Source of the DNA: Caulobacter segnis | Lineage (GTDB): Bacteria; Pseudomonadota; Alphaproteobacteria; Caulobacterales; Caulobacteraceae | Direction of reading: 5' to 3' | DNA: 64,000 bases | Assembly (NCBI RefSeq): GCF_023935105.1 | Contig: NZ_CP096040.1 | Location: 3,348,001 to 3,412,000 of the forward strand | Made by a program: the position numbers and the translations under genes | In this document: in pieces, positions 50,876 through 58,394 of the stretch | Numbering within the stretch: position 1 is the first letter of the stretch | Layout: each line of letters begins with the position of its first letter | The notes under the pieces: model-generated | What the model was told of the DNA's origin: nothing | What the model saw: the letters and a program-made list of their open reading frames with translations, nothing else | Database searches by the model: none

Positions 50876-53038
50876 TCAGGCCGTGAGGGCGTAGATCGCG
50901 AAGGCCGGATCCTCGCTGACCCAGCGCTGGACCAGCGTCCAGCCGGCCCGCGCGGCGATCGTCTCGAAGGCCTCGGCCGGATACTTGTAAGAGTTCTCGG
51001 TGTGGATGGTCTCGCCGGCGGCGAACCGGAAGCCATGATCGCCGACCATGACGATCTGGTCGCGGGTGCTTTCCAGATGCATCTCGACCCGGCTTTCCTG
51101 GGCGTTCCATACCGCCTTGTGCGCGAAGGCCATGGGATCGAAGGTCCCGCCCAGTTCGCGGTTGATGTGGACGAGGACGTTGCGGTTGAAGGCCGCCGTC
51201 ACGCCCTGCGCGTCGTCATAGGCCGGGATCAGCACGGCGGGATCCTTGGCCACGTCCGCGCCGACGATGAACAGCGAGCCCTCGCCCAGCAGGGTCCTGG
51301 CCTGACGCAGCAGCGCCTCGGCCTCGTCCGGCGCGAAGTTGCCGATCGTCGAGCCAGGGAAGAAGCCGACGGGCGTGTGGCCCTTGGCGCCTTCGGGCAG
51401 CGCGATCGCCTTGGTGAAATCCTCGACCAGCGGCGCGACGGCCAGATCGGGATAGTCCTGGCGCAGGCTGGCGGCGGCCTCGTCCAGCGCCGTCGGGCTG
51501 ATGTCGATCGGGGCGTAGACGGCGATCTGAGGCGCGGCGTCCAGCACGATGCGGGTCTTGGTGCTGGCCCCGCTGCCGAACTCGACCAAGACCGCGTCGG
51601 CGGGAATGCGCTGGGCGATCTCCGGCGCGATCTGGCGCAGCAGCGCCGTCTCGGTGCGGGTCAGGTAGTATTCCGGCAGTTCGCAGATCGCCTCGAACAG
51701 GCGCGAGCCCTCGGCGTCGTAGAAGTACTTGGCCGGCAGGGTCTTGGGACTGGCCGACAGGCCGGCGATCACCTCGCCCAGGAAGGTGTTCTCGGGCGTC
51801 ACCTCGGCCAGGCGGTCGTCGTCCGCGAGTCGCAGGCCGGCGAACATCCAGCGGCTGCCGGGATGGAAGAAGTTGCGATAGGTCGCCCGCGTGTGGCCTG
51901 GCGGCGTGGCCTCGCAGCCGCCGCGCAGCGTCATCTGGCTGACCATGAACTTGCCATTGTACTCGCCCAGCGCGCCCGGCCCCGGGCGGAAGCCTGGATA
52001 GGCGCCGTAGGCGCTGGCGGTCCATTGCCAGGCCGCGCCATAGAGTTGGCGAAGGGCCGTCATGCCGGTGGCCGTGGCCGCGGCCTCCCACTCCGCCTCG
52101 GTCGGCAGGCGGCGGCCCGCCCAGGCGGCGTAGGCGGCGGCCTCGTAATAGCTGAGATGGACGACCGGCGCGTTCGGGTCGACCGGATGGCGACCGCGCA
52201 GGGTCATGGTGGTCCACGCGCCGCTTTCGTCACGCCGCCAGTAGCCGGGCGCTTCCCAGCCCTCCTCCTTGACCTTGGCCCAGCCCTCGGAGAGCCAAAG
52301 ATCGGCGCGGCCATAGCCGCCGGCCTCGATGAAGGCCAGCCACTCGCCGTTGGTCACCAGACGATCAGCCAGGCGGAACGGGGCGACGTAGGTCTTGTGG
52401 CGCGGACGCTCGTTGTCGAACGCGAAGATGCTGGCGCAGGCTCCGATCTCGACCAGGCCGCCGGCGAAGCGGTGAAAACGTTGCGGCCCCGCGTCCGGCC
52501 GCGGCGCAGCGGCGCCGGGCTGATAGGCCGGGCTCAGCGGCGACTGGGCGAACAGGTGCAGGATGTCCATCAGGATCAGCTCCTGGTGCTGCTCCTCATG
52601 CGCCAGCCCCAGGTCCATGCGCTCGCGGATTTCGGGCGTCAGCGGTCCTTCCAGGAGGCGCGCCATGGCCGCGTCGACATGGGCGCGATAGGCGCCCACG
52701 TCCTGCGTCGACGGCCGGGTCAGCAGCCCGCGTTGCGGACGCGGCTGCCGAGGACCCACGGCCTCGTAGTACGAGTTGAACAGATAGCCGTAGCTGGCGT
52801 CGTAGACCGCGTAGCCCGGCAGAAAGGGCGTCAGCAGGAAGGTCTCGAAGAACCAGGTCGTATGGCCCCGGTGCCATTTGGTCGGACTGGCGTCCGGCAT
52901 GGACTGGGCCGCCTGGTCCTCGGGCGACAGGGGCGCGGCCAGGACCTCGGTCCGGCGCCGCACGCGGCGATAGCGGTCGGCCAGCGCGTCGACCGACGCG
53001 TCCAGGAGTTCCATTACGGGCAGATCGTCCGGGGTCAT
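50876..53038 (-). CDS. EgtB-EgtD fusion: ergothioneine biosynthesis
   Basis: 720-residue single-chain protein combining two ergothioneine enzymes. The N-terminal EgtB part (about 1-410) has a DinB-like iron site (HRGHTTWFFETFLLTPFLPG and GLAHEEQHQELILMD) and an FGE/sulfatase domain (RLPTEAEWEAA, LYGAAWQWTASAYG, GGCEATPPGHTRATYRNFF). The C-terminal EgtD part (about 415-720) has LPAKYFYDAEGSRLFEAICE, LVEFGSGASTKT, FFPGSTIGNFAPDEA and FNRNVLVHINRELGG. EgtD trimethylates histidine to hercynine; EgtB oxidatively joins a thiol donor to it. The ATG at 53038 has AGGAGG upstream. The linker is in frame and smooth, so a missed stop seems unlikely. Confidence 0.92.
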   Translation of the reverse strand: MTPDDLPVMELLDASVDALADRYRRVRRRTEVLAAPLSPEDQAAQSMPDASPTKWHRGHTTWFFETFLLTPFLPGYAVYDASYGYLFNSYYEAVGPRQPRPQRGLLTRPSTQDVGAYRAHVDAAMARLLEGPLTPEIRERMDLGLAHEEQHQELILMDILHLFAQSPLSPAYQPGAAAPRPDAGPQRFHRFAGGLVEIGACASIFAFDNERPRHKTYVAPFRLADRLVTNGEWLAFIEAGGYGRADLWLSEGWAKVKEEGWEAPGYWRRDESGAWTTMTLRGRHPVDPNAPVVHLSYYEAAAYAAWAGRRLPTEAEWEAAATATGMTALRQLYGAAWQWTASAYGAYPGFRPGPGALGEYNGKFMVSQMTLRGGCEATPPGHTRATYRNFFHPGSRWMFAGLRLADDDRLAEVTPENTFLGEVIAGLSASPKTLPAKYFYDAEGSRLFEAICELPEYYLTRTETALLRQIAPEIAQRIPADAVLVEFGSGASTKTRIVLDAAPQIAVYAPIDISPTALDEAAASLRQDYPDLAVAPLVEDFTKAIALPEGAKGHTPVGFFPGSTIGNFAPDEAEALLRQARTLLGEGSLFIVGADVAKDPAVLIPAYDDAQGVTAAFNRNVLVHINRELGGTFDPMAFAHKAVWNAQESRVEMHLESTRDQIVMVGDHGFRFAAGETIHTENSYKYPAEAFETIAARAGWTLVQRWVSEDPAFAIYALTA

Positions 53039-53372
53039 GGGCCCTCCTGGTCGAGCGGGACCGTGGTTCAGTCCGAGCGACGACAACGTCTCCGGAACTT
53101 CGGTGTTCCGATCCCCGGTTGCAAGCCGGGCCGTCACGCCTTGCTGCCACGTTGTGTCAGGAGCCCGCTCGCAAGGTTCGCGATCAAAATAACCCGATTT
53201 GAGTTTTCAGGCCCCGTCGCGCTGGAGGGCGGCCGTTCGCGACAACGTCTCACTATCGGAGGACGTCGGTTGCCCCTTACCGCCGACGGGCCTGCCGGTC
53301 GGAGAATTGAGCAGCTCCGACCGGCCATCCCACCCTTTTCCAGACCATCCAGGCCTTCAGATCCCCAGCCGC
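53039..53372. other. Gene-free gap with hairpin and direct repeats
   Basis: A 334-bp stretch without a supportable gene lies between the EgtB-EgtD start and the isochorismatase stop. It holds the EgtB-EgtD promoter region, a 12-bp direct repeat CGACAACGTCTC (53081-53092 and 53240-53251), and the hairpin at 53294-53325. I see no RNA gene. Confidence 0.6.
53294..53325 (-). terminator. Perfect 11-bp hairpin after the RutA/RutB-like operon
   Basis: GCCGGTCGGAG (53294-53304) pairs perfectly with CTCCGACCGGC (53315-53325) around a 10-nt loop, 47 nt beyond the isochorismatase stop. There is no T-run on the minus strand, so Rho-type or stabilising function is possible. Confidence 0.55.
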
Positions 53373-53996
53373 CTAGGCGCGCCATGCGGCGACGACGCTG
53401 GTCGCGTCGGTCAGGATCGCGGTGTTCAGGTCCAGCGTCTTCAGCGCCACCGCATGCAGATCGGGCTCATAGGCCGCGCAGGCGTCGACGGCGACGAAGA
53501 CATGATAGTCGTGGTTGAACGCGTCTCGCGCCGTGCTGTCGACGCAGCACTCGGTGGTCAGGCCCGCCAGCAACAGGGTGTCGACGCCCATCCCCTTCAA
53601 CACCGCATCGATGTCCGTGTCCCAGAAGGGGCTGTAGCGCGTCTTTCGAAAGACCGGCTCGCCCGGCGCGGGGCGAGGACCGACGAAGGCGCTGCCCGGC
53701 GAACCCGCACGACACAGCGCCGGCCCCTCGTCCGGATCGAGGCCTCGGCGACGGCTGCGCTCGTTCCAGACGGCGGAGTCGCTCTCGTCCGTGGTGAGGA
53801 GACCCACGAACACCACCGGAACCCCGCCCCCGCGCGCCGCCTCGACGAGCCGCTCGGCCGCCACCAAGGCCGCCGGCACGGTCGAGAGGTCCAGGCCCCA
53901 TTGGCCGGACAGGCCTTCCGGCGAGGCGAAGTCGACCTGCATGTCGATGATCACAAGCGCCGTGCGCTGGGGCGCGATCCAGGTCTCCAGGCTCAC
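53373..53996 (-). CDS. Isochorismatase-family cysteine hydrolase (RutB-like)
   Basis: 207-residue amidohydrolase. The catalytic triad is visible: Asp in LVIIDMQVDFASPEG, Lys in VFRKTRYSPFWDTD, and Cys in AGLTTECCVDSTARDAF. The cis-peptide segment preceding the Cys is also typical. It follows the RutA-like monooxygenase with a 4-nt overlap (GTG at 53996). In the Rut pathway the isochorismatase-fold RutB hydrolyses ureidoacrylate. This one could do that or a similar amide step. There is no RutC, D, E, F or G nearby. Confidence 0.87.
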   Translation of the reverse strand: MSLETWIAPQRTALVIIDMQVDFASPEGLSGQWGLDLSTVPAALVAAERLVEAARGGGVPVVFVGLLTTDESDSAVWNERSRRRGLDPDEGPALCRAGSPGSAFVGPRPAPGEPVFRKTRYSPFWDTDIDAVLKGMGVDTLLLAGLTTECCVDSTARDAFNHDYHVFVAVDACAAYEPDLHAVALKTLDLNTAILTDATSVVAAWRA

Positions 53997-55057
53997 GCGA
54001 ACACCGACCGCAGCGCCGGCAGGATCTCGTCGCCGAACATCGCCAGGCCTTCCACATAGTCGGGGAAGATCAGCATCAGCCCGTCCAGCTCGCAGTCGGT
54101 CATGAACGCCTCGACCTTCTCGCGGCAGGTGGCCGGCGAGCCGACGATCGTCTCGGTCATGAACGCGCCCTGCTTCTCGGCCACGGCCTGCAGACGGTCG
54201 GCGGGCACGCCCCAGTTGGCCAGCATGGCCAGTATCGCGCCGATGTCCGCCCCCTCGGCGTAACGGCGCATCAGCGCCTCGGCCCCGGCGTCGCTCTCGG
54301 CGTGGACGATCGTGCACATGGCGTAGGTGCGGATCGTCTTGCCCAGGTCACGCGCCAGCGCCTTGGCCCGGCGGGAGGCTTCGCGGTGGTCTTCGCGCGA
54401 GCGGCCGCCGATGAAGCAGGCGTCGGCCTCGCGCACCGAAAACTGGAAGCCCCGATCGCTCATGCCCGCGCAGATCAGCTCCGGGCGGGGCCTGGACAGC
54501 GGCTTGGGCTTGGACTGGCAGTCCCTCATCGTGAAGTACTTGCCGGCGAAGTCGACGCTGTCCTCGGACCACAGGCGCTTGACGATGGTCGTCCACTCCT
54601 CGGCCAGGCCATAGCGGTCGTCGTGGGACAGCGAATCGTCCCAGGCGCTCATCTGGTCGAACTCGGCCTTGTAGGCGCCGGCCACGATGTTCAGCCCCGC
54701 CCGGCCGCCGCTGATATGGTCGAGGGTGGCGATCATCTTGGCCGCCACGGCCGGATTCTGCAGCAGCGGGTGCACCGTGGCCCAGATGCGGACGGTCTTG
54801 GTCGCTTCGGCGATGGCCGCCATCAGAGTCACCGACTCGAGCGAGGTTCCCCAGTGGTCGGTCTCGCCGCCGAAACCCCGGAACTTGCCCATCGACATCA
54901 CGAAATCCATGCCGACCTGGTCGGCCTTGATCGCCGCCGCGCGGTTCTGGGCGTAGAGGCCATCCAGCGTGGGCGTGGTCCTGGAAACGATCCAGCCGCC
55001 GTTGGCCACGGGCAGAAAGACGCCGAAATCCTTGTGTTGCGAGGGTCTGTGGAACAT
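53993..55057 (-). CDS. RutA-like flavin monooxygenase (LLM class)
   Basis: 354-residue FMN-dependent monooxygenase of the luciferase-like group. The pattern LPVANGGWIVS, KFRGFGGETDHWGTSLESVT, LDHISGGRAGLNIVAGAYK and ELICAGMSDRGFQFSVREAD follows E. coli RutA closely (RutA: GNNGWLIS, LRGFGGKTEFWD, ISGGRFGVN, ICAGQSDAGM, from memory). RutA opens uracil through a flavin-N5-oxide. It is linked to a RutB-like hydrolase by GTGA overlap. The substrate may be uracil, thymine or another pyrimidine or ring amide. A palindrome stands 34 bp before the start. Confidence 0.88.
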   Translation of the reverse strand: MFHRPSQHKDFGVFLPVANGGWIVSRTTPTLDGLYAQNRAAAIKADQVGMDFVMSMGKFRGFGGETDHWGTSLESVTLMAAIAEATKTVRIWATVHPLLQNPAVAAKMIATLDHISGGRAGLNIVAGAYKAEFDQMSAWDDSLSHDDRYGLAEEWTTIVKRLWSEDSVDFAGKYFTMRDCQSKPKPLSRPRPELICAGMSDRGFQFSVREADACFIGGRSREDHREASRRAKALARDLGKTIRTYAMCTIVHAESDAGAEALMRRYAEGADIGAILAMLANWGVPADRLQAVAEKQGAFMTETIVGSPATCREKVEAFMTDCELDGLMLIFPDYVEGLAMFGDEILPALRSVFA

Positions 55058-55090
55058 GTCGCGGATCCTATCACGGCGCCAACGCGAGGA

Positions 55091-55107
55091 TCACGCGCTT
55101 CGCGTGA
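55091..55107. promoter_or_regulatory. Palindrome before the RutA-like gene
   Basis: TCACGCG and CGCGTGA are a perfect inverted repeat with a 3-bp centre, 34 bp upstream of the minus-strand RutA-like start and 126 bp upstream of the divergent lptC-like gene. It may be an operator. It does not look like the RutR consensus as I remember it. Confidence 0.4.
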
Positions 55108-55232
55108 GCGGACAACCGCACTTGAAGCGGCGTCAACCACCGCCATCTGCAAGCCACTTATCCGCGCCAGGATCCCGCACCGGAAAACAAAGGCCTTGGG
55201 CGAAAGGCGACGTAGGACTATCCATTCCCCAA

Positions 55233-55865
55233 ATGCTCACCCAGACCGATGGCGTCTCCGCCGTCCCCCTCGTTGAAAGCGCCGCGGAACGGGCCCGCAA
55301 TCGTCGCCGGGCGCCGGTCCGTCGACTGCGCCTGGTCCTGGCCGTCTTCGCGATCGGCATCGGCGTGGCCGTGGTCGGCCAGGCCTCGCTGCGCAGCTTC
55401 GCCTCGAACAAGACCCAGACCCAGGCGGCCAACACGCCCCTGCTGCTGAACAAGCCGCGCTTCACCGGCGTGCTGAAGGATGGCCGCGCGTTCCTGATCA
55501 CCGCCGACAACGCCGAGCGCGACGCCAAGGACCAGAACCTGGTGCGCCTGACCACGCCCGTGCTGGTGCGCGGCTACGGCGCGCCCAATCCCAGCCAGGC
55601 GACGGCCAAGACGGGGATCTACCGCGAAGCCGAACACACGCTGCTGTTGACCGACGACGTGAAGATCACCAGCGCCGAGGGCTACGACTTCGACGCCCCC
55701 CGGGCCCTGATCGACATGCGCACGGGCGAGGTCAGCGGCGACTCCGGCATCGCGGGCAACGGCCCCAAGGGCAGCACCCAGGCCAACAGCTACAACGTCA
55801 CCGACAAGGGCGACCGCGTCGTGCTGAACGGCCGCGTCCGCACCCGGCTGGAGCGGCAGCGCTGA
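55233..55865 (+). CDS. LptC-like lipid-export protein (sphingolipid locus)
   Basis: 210-residue bitopic protein: an arginine-rich cytoplasmic leader, one TM (LRLVLAVFAIGIGVAVVGQ), then a periplasmic beta-jellyroll of the LptC type (FTGVLKDGRAFLITADNAER, YREAEHTLLLTDDVKITSAE and YDFDAPRALIDMRTGEVSGD, GDRVVLNGRVRTRLE). LptC belongs to the machine that pulls lipid A from the inner membrane. Here it heads a chain of close-packed genes (1-bp gaps or ATGA overlaps) leading to ceramide synthesis, so it may handle a sphingolipid. I recall reports implicating an LptC homologue in Caulobacter sphingolipid transport, not verified here. Confidence 0.85.
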   Translation: MLTQTDGVSAVPLVESAAERARNRRRAPVRRLRLVLAVFAIGIGVAVVGQASLRSFASNKTQTQAANTPLLLNKPRFTGVLKDGRAFLITADNAERDAKDQNLVRLTTPVLVRGYGAPNPSQATAKTGIYREAEHTLLLTDDVKITSAEGYDFDAPRALIDMRTGEVSGDSGIAGNGPKGSTQANSYNVTDKGDRVVLNGRVRTRLERQR

Positions 55866-55866
55866 C

Positions 55867-56994
55867 GTGGCCGCCGCCAAACGCGTCTGCTTCCTCTATA
55901 TCGCGCAACACCATCAGGTCTGGCACAGCCTGTCGGTGGCCGTCGCCATGGCTCGACGCTGGCCGGCCATCAAGGTCGAGATCGCCGCGACCACGCCTGA
56001 GCTGATCGACTATGTCGCCGGCCTGATCGCCGAGCTGGGCGGCGCGCCGATCACGCTGGTCCTGCTGCCTCCGGCCTGGCTGCGCCGCCTGGGTGGCGGC
56101 GGCGCTCCGCCCAAGACGCCGATGCTGATCGCCAACGCGCTGCGCCTGGCGCGTTACGACGCGGTGATCACACCCGAGCGGACCACCGCCCTGCTCCGTC
56201 GCATCGGCGTCCGCCATCCGCTGCTGGTCTACACCCAGCACGGCGCCGGCGACCGCGAGGGCCCGTTCGAGCCGCGCCTGAAGCTGTTCGACCTGGTCAT
56301 GGCCGCCGGCCGCAAGCAGCGCGACCGGATGCTGAGCGAGGGCTGGGTCACCGAAGAGACCTGCGCCATGGTCGGCTACCCCAAGTTCGATCTGGTCGAC
56401 GAGCTGCCGCCCCGGGCCCTGCCGCGCTTCGAGCGCCCGGGCCCTGTGGTGCTGTACAACCCCCACTTCCACGCCGAGCTCGGCTCCTGGCCCAAGTGGG
56501 GCAAGCAGGTGCTGGAGTTCTTCGCGGCCAACGACCGCTACAACCTGATCTTCGCCCCACACATCCGCCTGTTCGAAACCGCCACCATGGACGAACGCGC
56601 GGCCTTCAAGGTGTTCGCCGAGAACCCGCGCATCCATGTCGACCTGGGCGGGCCGGCGGCGGCGGACATGACCTATACCAAGGCCGCCGACCTCTATCTG
56701 GGCGACGTCTCCAGCCAGGTCTACGAGTTCCTGCGCACGCCCAAGCCGTGCCTCTTCCTCAACGCCAGCGGCGCCCGCTGGCGCGGCGATCCCAGCTTTC
56801 ACCACTGGCTCTACGGTCCGGTGCTGGAGACGGTCGAAGCGCTGGGCGAAGGGCTGGACGGCGCCTTCGCCACCCATGGTGACTATCGCGAAGCCCAGGC
56901 CCAGGGCATCGCCGAAACCTTCGACGTCAGCAACATCCCCGCCTCGGTGCGCGCGGCCCGCGCCATCGTCGACAAGTTGGAAAGCGCGGCATGA
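55867..56994 (+). CDS. CDP-glycerol glycerophosphotransferase-like protein
   Basis: 375-residue GT-B-type protein resembling the CDP-glycerol:poly(glycerophosphate) glycerophosphotransferase (TagB/TagF) group. Features are VYTQHGAGDREGPFEPRLKL (with a conserved HG), GYPKFDLVD, VVLYNPHFHAELGSWPKWGK and YTKAADLYLGDVSSQVYEFL, which parallels the family TDVSS motif. Gram-negative cells lack teichoic acid, so its acceptor is likely a lipid. In the sphingolipid locus it could build the phosphoglycerol or phosphoglycerate headgroup. The GTG at 55867 follows the LptC-like stop with one base; the 3-prime end overlaps the flippase gene. Confidence 0.82.
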   Translation: MAAAKRVCFLYIAQHHQVWHSLSVAVAMARRWPAIKVEIAATTPELIDYVAGLIAELGGAPITLVLLPPAWLRRLGGGGAPPKTPMLIANALRLARYDAVITPERTTALLRRIGVRHPLLVYTQHGAGDREGPFEPRLKLFDLVMAAGRKQRDRMLSEGWVTEETCAMVGYPKFDLVDELPPRALPRFERPGPVVLYNPHFHAELGSWPKWGKQVLEFFAANDRYNLIFAPHIRLFETATMDERAAFKVFAENPRIHVDLGGPAAADMTYTKAADLYLGDVSSQVYEFLRTPKPCLFLNASGARWRGDPSFHHWLYGPVLETVEALGEGLDGAFATHGDYREAQAQGIAETFDVSNIPASVRAARAIVDKLESAA

Positions 56995-58394
56995 GCGACG
57001 CCGCGCCGCCAGATCTCGCGCCCCCAGGGACCAAGCCCGTCTCGCCGCTCAAGAAGGTGCTGGCCAACGCCGGCCAACTGCTGAGCGGGCGCGTGGTCAA
57101 CGCGGTGGTGGGGCTGGCCTATATCGCCCTCACCTACCGCAGCCTGGGCAAGGAAGCCGCCGGCGTGCTGGTGCTGATCAACGCCTTCGCCCAGTTCCTG
57201 GGGGAGGCCGCGCACTTCCAGTCGTGGCAGACCCTGATCACCTATGGCGCCGCGCCGCTGCTGGACGACGACAAGCGCCGCTTCCAGCAGGTGCTGCGCC
57301 TGTCGATGCTTCTGGACCTGATCAGCGGCGTGCTGGGCGTGATCCTGGGCGTGCTGGGAGCCTGGTTCTTCTGGCAGGAGCTACGCTGGCCCGAGGGCAC
57401 GAACGGCTACGGCGCGCTGTACGCCCTGTCGATCGGCGTAATGACCTCGGCCACTGGCGTGGGCCTGCTGCGCCTGTTCGATCGCTTCCGTTTCCTGGCC
57501 GCCGAACAGGCGATCAGCTCGTTCGTGCGCATGGTCGGCTGCGCGATCTGCGCCTTCACCCACGCGCCCCTGCCCTATTTCCTGCTGGCCTGGGCGGCCG
57601 GGACCTTCGCCTCGTTCGCCTATATCGCCGCCATCGCCTTCTGGGACCTCAAGCGGCGCGGGTTGCTGCGGGGCTTCAGCCTGATCGGACCAACCAGCCA
57701 GGACCTGCCTGGCGTCTGGCGCTTCGCCCTGGCCACCAATTTCTCCGGCACGCTGGACGTCGGCTTCACCCACGTGCTGACCATGATCGTCGGCGCGATG
57801 CTGGGCCCGGCCCAGGCCGCCTCGTGGCGGATCGGCAAGCAAGTGGCCGACGGCATGGCCAAGCCCGCGCGGCTGATGGTGCCCGCCCTCTACCCCGAAC
57901 TGGCCAAGATGCGCGCCGCCGGCAGCCAGCAGGCGATGAACAAGCTGGCCGTTCAGATCGCCCTGATCGGCGGCGCGGCGGCCGGCGTCCTGCTGCTGGT
58001 CAGCCTTCTGGCGGGCTACTGGATCCTGGAAAAGGTTGTCGGTCCGGGGTATGGCGCGGCCGCCGGGGTGATGAACTGGCAGGTCGCCGCCGCCGCCATC
58101 GGGGTGATGACCCTGCCGCTCGAACCCATGCTCGTGTCGATGCGCGCGGCGGGATCGGCCTTGACCGTGCGCCTTGTCGTGGTCATCGCCTATCTCGCGG
58201 CCCTGGGACCGCTGATCAACACCTTCGGCCTGACCGGCGCGGGCGCCGCGCTGGTCGCGGCCGCTTTGGGAATGGGGATCGGCATGTATTTCATGGCGCG
58301 CCGCAGGCTCGCCCGACTCGCGGCGGAGGAAGACTCCGCGCGCACGACCAAAGACGATGAAGGCCCAAGTTATGATCACGCCCACGGCGTCTGA
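56991..58394 (+). CDS. Wzx/MATE-type lipid or glycan flippase
   Basis: 467-residue, about 12-14-span membrane protein of the oligosaccharyl-lipid flippase (MOP) superfamily. Examples of spans are GVLGVILGVLGAWFFWQEL, GVLLLVSLLAGYWILEKVV and VRLVVVIAYLAALGPLINTF, with polar loops as in Wzx proteins. The first visible helix is VVNAVVGLAYIALTYRSLGK. It lies between the transferase and the ligase with a 4-nt overlap upstream. The most natural reading is that it moves a sphingolipid or its headgroup intermediate across the inner membrane. Confidence 0.84.
   Translation: MSDAAPPDLAPPGTKPVSPLKKVLANAGQLLSGRVVNAVVGLAYIALTYRSLGKEAAGVLVLINAFAQFLGEAAHFQSWQTLITYGAAPLLDDDKRRFQQVLRLSMLLDLISGVLGVILGVLGAWFFWQELRWPEGTNGYGALYALSIGVMTSATGVGLLRLFDRFRFLAAEQAISSFVRMVGCAICAFTHAPLPYFLLAWAAGTFASFAYIAAIAFWDLKRRGLLRGFSLIGPTSQDLPGVWRFALATNFSGTLDVGFTHVLTMIVGAMLGPAQAASWRIGKQVADGMAKPARLMVPALYPELAKMRAAGSQQAMNKLAVQIALIGGAAAGVLLLVSLLAGYWILEKVVGPGYGAAAGVMNWQVAAAAIGVMTLPLEPMLVSMRAAGSALTVRLVVVIAYLAALGPLINTFGLTGAGAALVAAALGMGIGMYFMARRRLARLAAEEDSARTTKDDEGPSYDHAHGV

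Noticed and set aside
51780-51830. EgtB-EgtD fusion as a one-base assembly artefact
   Set aside because: No single added or removed base creates a stop plus a new start that yields a normal EgtD N-terminus, so the fusion is kept, with the caution noted.
51002-53518. An 838-codon plus-strand open frame
   Set aside because: It lies antisense to the EgtB-EgtD fusion, which has every catalytic motif; the plus frame is low-complexity arginine/glycine.
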